This document shows, piece by piece, positions 17,841 to 21,769 of a stretch of 21,769 bases of DNA. The notes beneath the pieces were generated by a model. The model searched no databases. It was not told the DNA's origin and saw nothing but the letters and a program-made list of their open reading frames with translations. How positions within the stretch are numbered: the stretch's first letter is position 1; the number at the start of each line of letters is the position of its first letter. The position numbers were made by a program, and so were the translations under genes. The DNA comes from Mitosporidium daphniae (taxonomy: Eukaryota > Microsporidia): the NCBI RefSeq assembly GCF_000760515.2, contig NW_013546140.1, forward strand, positions 1 through 21,769, read 5' to 3'.

Positions 17841-19222
17841 ATGAACCGGATATTTCTCTTGTTGGCAACACTTTTTCTACATGTTTTCCCTGCTCCAGCG
17901 AGCAAGGTTCCCGAGTCCCGATTTGCATTATCACGCATGAATGATTCCTCCATTCATTTTTTAAAATATTTGCCACATTCCGGATTTTCCAATCAAATTA
18001 ATGAACTCAGCAATGCATTGCTAATGGCACGTCTGTTGAACAGAACTTTAATTCTGCCGCCCTTTTTTTTGGGCGAAAGGGTTACTTATCCATGGAAACC
18101 TTTTGACCGTTTAAACTCAACTCTATCCGATGCCTTTAGACAGTTCAGTTCCAATTTGAGCCACAATTTCTGGACGCTATTGGAAGTTTCCGAGTTTTTT
18201 CCACAACTTGCTGATTTTAAAGACGTAATGGCAATATCTTACTCCAATTTTAAAGATCGTTTTCCACAACCAGAGAATCTCAAATCCTACATCTTGAAGG
18301 ACTATACTCGATATAATTATAAGTAGCAAAATAGCATTTTTCTTTTAGGTATGTGGTTTCAGATGTCGATACAAATCGAAACCTGACTTGCACATGTGAA
18401 GGGAACGTTACAAAAATTCGGGTGTGGATGCGTATACGGAAAAGCATGGACCTCCATATTAAATATCCCATCTCCATAGCTTTCGGATACAGAGATGATG
18501 GTGCATTGAAAAACCAACACACTCCATCGATTCTTCATGTAGGCTCGCTTTTTGGACAAGGTCGAATAGATATGGCGTTGGATAGGGAAGAAAGAATTCA
18601 AGAGGTTTTTTCGCACAAAAAAGTCATTTCTAAGCTGCTATCCAACCCAACTATTCCCTGTTTCGATATTTTAGAGTCAAATTCGAATCCCATTCTAGGA
18701 AATGGAGTCTATTTTTCCATACACCTTCGAGGAAAATTTCCATTTTCTCGCTATGTCAAGCTAGTGGCCAAGTCTTCGTTGGATATTTTTTTTGGAAATG
18801 GCAGTCTTTATGCTGCCCTTGAGGCATGCCTTAATCGTGGAGGCGTGAAAAAAGACGCTTGTTCCATATTTGCACATGGCTTGCAGGACAAAAAATTAAT
18901 ATCCTCAAATGTATCGCTCTTTGTAGCCACAGACATGAAAAAATTTTCTAGGTCTGCTGAACGTGCTATACTGTCCAAGGGGTTTAAAAATATTATCACT
19001 CTTGAGGCTTTGATGACAGATTCTACCAGGAAATCAATTTTAGCCTGTTTGAAGGCTAGAGATGCAGCTCGACCCATTCCTATCGATTTGTTGTACCCGA
19101 TGTTTGACCAGTTGATGGCAGCGCGCGCTTTGGTTTTCACCGGCACTAGCGATTCTACATTCTCGCATTTCATCCACAAAATTCATTTGGCCCAATTGGA
19201 ATCCAAATTCGCCGACAATTGA
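17841..19222 (+). CDS. Secretory-pathway O-fucosyltransferase-like protein, 2 exons
   Basis: Exons 17841-18322 and 18349-19222 are split by a 26-nt intron whose removal gives RYNYKYVVSDVDTNRNL; the product has 451 residues. A signal peptide is evident (MNRIFLLLATLFLHVFPAPA). The stretch GFSNQINELSNALLMARLLN with RTLILPPFF is the nucleotide-sugar-binding opening of GDP-fucose O-fucosyltransferases (PF10250 type). A YFSIHLRGKFPFSRY stretch corresponds to their H-x-R motif region, and FTGTSDSTFSHFI to the C-terminal S-T-F-S motif. Several N-glycosylation sequons (NDS, NRT, NST, NLS, NGS) fit a luminal enzyme. It likely modifies secreted or surface proteins in the ER/Golgi. Which subfamily (POFUT1, POFUT2 or the wider fungal group) is not clear, and a catalytically altered relative is possible. 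Confidence 0.72.
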
Positions 19223-19842
19223 ATGGCTTGTTTGATTGAAATTTAAATTTAAACTGCCTGTTCGATTACCGATTTTAAAGTGCTTGCTGAATTACTGATT
19301 TAAAGTTAAGAATTAATTTGTGTTTCATGGCCCCAGCTTCTCCTTTCCGAGGCGATATTTGGATCTCTAAAAGTAAAAGTAGGCATACACATCTGCCATC
19401 ATGGTCAGTGTGTTCAGTGTAAAAGGTAGGCATACAAACTTGGGGATCACCAACGAACACTTAAGATAAGGATATTCCCTTGGGCGCAAATGCATGTGAG
19501 TTTCTCGCCGCAAATGGTGCAAAATATATGCAAAATGAAGATTTTTGCAACCAGTTCTATTATTCCTGATACAAGCGGTTTTTTGCCGTCGGGTTTTTGC
19601 TGAAAAGTGAATAAATGATCGATATGCTTCTTGAATACAACGTAATTTAGCTTCTTATATCCAGCATTTGAATGGGACAATATTTATGGCGATAAGAATA
19701 TCTGACGTGAGAGAATTTCATAATTCTGGAGAAAAAAGCCGGTCGAAAAGCCGATATAGCATGCGAGAACAGGGTCAGGCTCCAATGTCAGAGGATTAAT
19801 TGATACTTGGGTTAGGGTTAGGGTTAGAAAATAAATATTACT
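19223..19842. other. Intergenic, 620 bp, no convincing gene
   Basis: Lies between two converging genes. It contains a decamer TAGGCATACA twice (about 19380 and 19428), a loose AT-rich repeat GATT-TTAAAG near 19270-19305, and the telomere-like triplet at 19809-19827. A 77-codon minus-strand frame (19447-19680) has no ATG and no known motif, so it is not called. A noncoding RNA is possible but not shown. Confidence 0.4.
19809..19827. repeat. Interstitial telomere-type repeat (GGGTTA)3
   Basis: Three perfect GGGTTA units plus G on the plus strand, CTAACCC-type on the minus, 16 bp past the USP stop codon. TTAGGG is the telomere unit of animals, many fungi and other opisthokont relatives. The tract is internal, since coding genes lie on both sides. 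It could be a healed end, a binding site for a telomere-repeat factor, or a telomerase-RNA template. Confidence 0.9.
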
Positions 19843-21492
19843 TTATTTTGAAATAATTGCACTGGTACACCAAGTGTTGTTGGATTGTCTTAATTTATGA
19901 GCATGTCTTTTCAATTGAACTGACGGCTTTTGGCGGATCACTCCAGATGATGCCTTGCAGACATTTGTACCAAAAGAGTTATCTAGTTGTCTTTTCTTTT
20001 TTCCCTTCTTTGGAAGCCGACCCGCATCATATTCGGCATCATGGATATCCAGAGGAGTGTCATTGTGATCTAACACTGGGCGTGATCTGAGATCAGTGTC
20101 TCGTTTGGAAAAATAATCAAAAGACCTCTTCAAAGTGGATTGGGAAGTGAGGTCTTTGATATTATCAATTACAGATTTCTTGGAGTTGGAAGAAATTGAA
20201 ATGGGAATCGTTTGCGGCATGGGCACTGGTGCAACAGCACCCGGAATCGATTTTGCTACAGTAGATGACGTATCATATTGGTTCCTGGACGCTGTATGTG
20301 CATTTATGGTTGCAGTTGCTTTTGAAAGAACTGAAACCTCCTCCTCCTCCTCCTTAAGGATGGCGTCGGTATGTGCCGATTTTGGCGAAACCGGAGAAAC
20401 TGACTGAGGAATATAAAATAGAATATAGGCCTGTTGCGAAAGTACTGTTGTGTTTTTTAAAAGCCTGACATCTTCATCATCAACTTCGTACCATAGACCT
20501 TGGTTTCGGACGCATGCATGGTAATGTCCCGATGACGTGGAATACCCCGAGTGCACAATAACACCTGCAAGGGTGTATTTGTGCCCTTTCGAGTCAATGG
20601 CGAATGGCGAGATATCTAATATTTCTGGGAATTGGATGTGTTTCGTTATTTTCCCGGCCGAAAATCCGGGGGCAAATCGCTTCATGTGAAACATAAGCAG
20701 CGAAGGCAGCTCGGAGATTGACAATTTACGTGTCGATGTGCCCAACGACGAACATGTGCCGCATTTATAAAATTCATCTAATCTCTCAGAGCGAGTAAAC
20801 CTTTGAAGGGATTGTTCAATGGTCGAAGACACTTGAAGCGATATGATGTTGCCAAATGGTTCCTTCGAGTCGGAGGTTGCCCCGCAACTTTTGCAAGCAA
20901 TCCTTGAAGTAAAGGTGCCCGCTGTAAGGGATTTTAGTGAAGAAAACTTTTTCTCCAGAGCATCAAGAAATACACACAGAAATTCATGGGCATCCTCTTG
21001 ACGACCATACCGGAATATTTTGGAAATCTTTTGAATATTTCCAACTATACCAGACGGTGATATTCTCATTTTTGATTGGGAGGAAGAGTAGAGAATTGCC
21101 CTCTGAACTAGGCGATGCATTTCGCAGGAAATGCACCACAGGGTCTTCTTTTTGTGGTCCTCACAAGCACACGAGCAGGAATTAATAATTTCAAAAAATT
21201 CTGGAACATGCATCAGGCATTGAAGTACAGAGTTTAAAAAGCAAGTATTCCCCAAATTGGAAAGGCCAACTGGGCGCGGCAGACATGACCCTGAAATTAT
21301 TTTTTCTTGCAAAACAGGAGGACCAGTCGCTCCTGGTGCTGCGGACGCTGAGACTCCCAATGATGCGGCCGTGGCCTCCTTTAAATTTTGTGAGTTACGT
21401 GCAGCTCTGAATACAATTCTCTTACGCATGTATATTGGCGGAAGGAGACTACTGGAGCCTCCATCACCAAGCAAACATGTTTCGGATTTCAT
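19843..21492 (-). CDS. Ubiquitin-specific protease, USP36/USP42 type
   Basis: Cysteine protease that removes ubiquitin from substrates. It is an intron-free frame of 549 codons starting at ATG 21492. The Cys box is GLSNLGNTCFLNSVLQCL with catalytic Cys84. RYGRQEDAHEFL (161-172) follows, then two CxxC zinc-ribbon pairs (CKSC at 200-203, CGTC at 244-247). The His box is HSGYSTSSGHYHACV (catalytic His about 323), with the Asp in WYEVDDEDV (334-342). The catalytic domain ends near residue 362. The tail is low-complexity with an EEEEE run and basic segments (PKKGKKKRQ), reminiscent of the nucleolar USP36/42 group, so a nuclear or nucleolar role is inferred. The stop codon TAA overlaps a minus-strand AATAAA. 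Family call is secure; subgroup is moderate. Confidence 0.93.
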   Translation of the reverse strand: MKSETCLLGDGGSSSLLPPIYMRKRIVFRAARNSQNLKEATAASLGVSASAAPGATGPPVLQEKIISGSCLPRPVGLSNLGNTCFLNSVLQCLMHVPEFFEIINSCSCACEDHKKKTLWCISCEMHRLVQRAILYSSSQSKMRISPSGIVGNIQKISKIFRYGRQEDAHEFLCVFLDALEKKFSSLKSLTAGTFTSRIACKSCGATSDSKEPFGNIISLQVSSTIEQSLQRFTRSERLDEFYKCGTCSSLGTSTRKLSISELPSLLMFHMKRFAPGFSAGKITKHIQFPEILDISPFAIDSKGHKYTLAGVIVHSGYSTSSGHYHACVRNQGLWYEVDDEDVRLLKNTTVLSQQAYILFYIPQSVSPVSPKSAHTDAILKEEEEEVSVLSKATATINAHTASRNQYDTSSTVAKSIPGAVAPVPMPQTIPISISSNSKKSVIDNIKDLTSQSTLKRSFDYFSKRDTDLRSRPVLDHNDTPLDIHDAEYDAGRLPKKGKKKRQLDNSFGTNVCKASSGVIRQKPSVQLKRHAHKLRQSNNTWCTSAIISK

Positions 21493-21548
21493 AATGTGTA
21501 AAAGGAATGTGCGACTGTTTTGCTTTAGATTTTATTTTATATTTTGAC

Positions 21549-21631
21549 TTGATTTGCTCGTTTATTTTGCTATTTTATATTTTGATTTGATTTGATTTGA
21601 TTTGCTCGTTTATTTTGCTATTTTATATTTT
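21549..21631. repeat. 35-bp direct repeat and TTTGA microsatellite
   Basis: A 35-bp AT-rich unit starting TTGATTTGCTCG occurs at 21549-21583 and again at 21597-21631, 48 bp apart. Between the copies is a (TTTGA)n tract (about 21581-21603). They lie upstream of the USP gene. The rest of 21493-21769 is AT-rich with no gene seen. Confidence 0.85.
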
Positions 21632-21769
21632 ACCATTTTATTTTATTGTACTTTTTATTTAAGACCCCATGTTTTGCTCTAAATTTTATTGTAATGTGGG
21701 AACAAAGATGGTCCCGATCACGCAATTTGCCATATTATTATAATACACAGACAAAAGAGTCTGTCTGGG

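Noticed and set aside
19447-19680. 77-codon minus-strand frame
   Set aside because: It begins at TTG, has no in-frame ATG, no recognised motif, and no splice arrangement that connects it to a neighbour.
21740-21769. CAGACA...TGTCTG inverted repeat at the right edge
   Set aside because: A 6-bp stem in AT-rich intergenic DNA at the window edge; too short to call a mobile-element end or terminator.
1-21769. CRISPR array, insertion sequence, prophage or bacterial operon
   Set aside because: None seen. Spliced genes, poly(A) signals and the gene families show this is a eukaryotic nuclear locus.

Overview
The window is eukaryotic nuclear DNA from a very compact genome. Fourteen protein-coding genes fill about 21.8 kb, most gaps are 40-250 bp, and the genes are split by spliceosomal introns. 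I could place 28 introns from reading frame and protein similarity. Twenty-five of them are only 22-39 nt long; the others are 81, 93 and 161 nt. The gene set includes a mitochondrial Hsp40, TTAGGG-type repeats, SWI/SNF, TRAPP, AP-1 and an Integrator-like subunit. This fits an opisthokont-type protist or early-diverging fungus with a working mitochondrion, for example the Rozellomycota / basal microsporidian relatives such as Mitosporidium. The lineage is inferred and the sequence alone does not prove it.

Layout, left to right (+ or - strand). 1-705: no recognised gene. 706-2445 (-): glucose-6-phosphate isomerase. 2706-3086 (-): single C2H2 zinc-finger protein. 3328-4845 (+): PP2A B55 regulatory subunit, 5 exons. 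4992-5964 (-): MUS81 nuclease reduced to its catalytic core, 4 exons. 6012-7013 (-): NOP53 ribosome-biogenesis factor. 7137-7981 (+): PCNA, 3 exons. 8093-11412 (-): AP-1 gamma-adaptin, 7 exons, with a repeat-rich hinge. 11637-11930 (+): small secreted orphan. 11976-12675 (-): TRAPPC3/BET3, 3 exons. 12800-14152 (-): mitochondrial DnaJ (MDJ1/TID1), 2 exons. 14191-15771 (-): HEAT-repeat protein resembling Integrator subunit 4, 3 exons. 15928-17476 (+): SMARCD/SWP73 SWIB protein, 8 exons. 17841-19222 (+): secreted O-fucosyltransferase-like protein, 2 exons. 19843-21492 (-): USP36/42-type ubiquitin protease. The ends and the 17.5-17.8 kb and 19.2-19.8 kb gaps hold no gene I recognise.

The genes are core housekeeping functions rather than an operon or a mobile island: glycolysis, phosphatase signalling, replication and repair (PCNA, MUS81), ribosome biogenesis, vesicle traffic (AP-1, TRAPP), mitochondrial protein folding, chromatin remodelling and protein turnover. 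Four pairs are divergent and share short promoters (zinc finger/B55, NOP53/PCNA, AP1G/secreted orphan, INTS4-like/SMARCD). Several pairs converge with very short shared 3' regions.

The most notable points are the ultra-short introns, an Integrator-like gene, a MUS81 without its N-terminal domains, telomere-like TTAGGG motifs placed just upstream of genes, and a 14-bp palindrome that carries a poly(A) signal on both strands between two converging genes.
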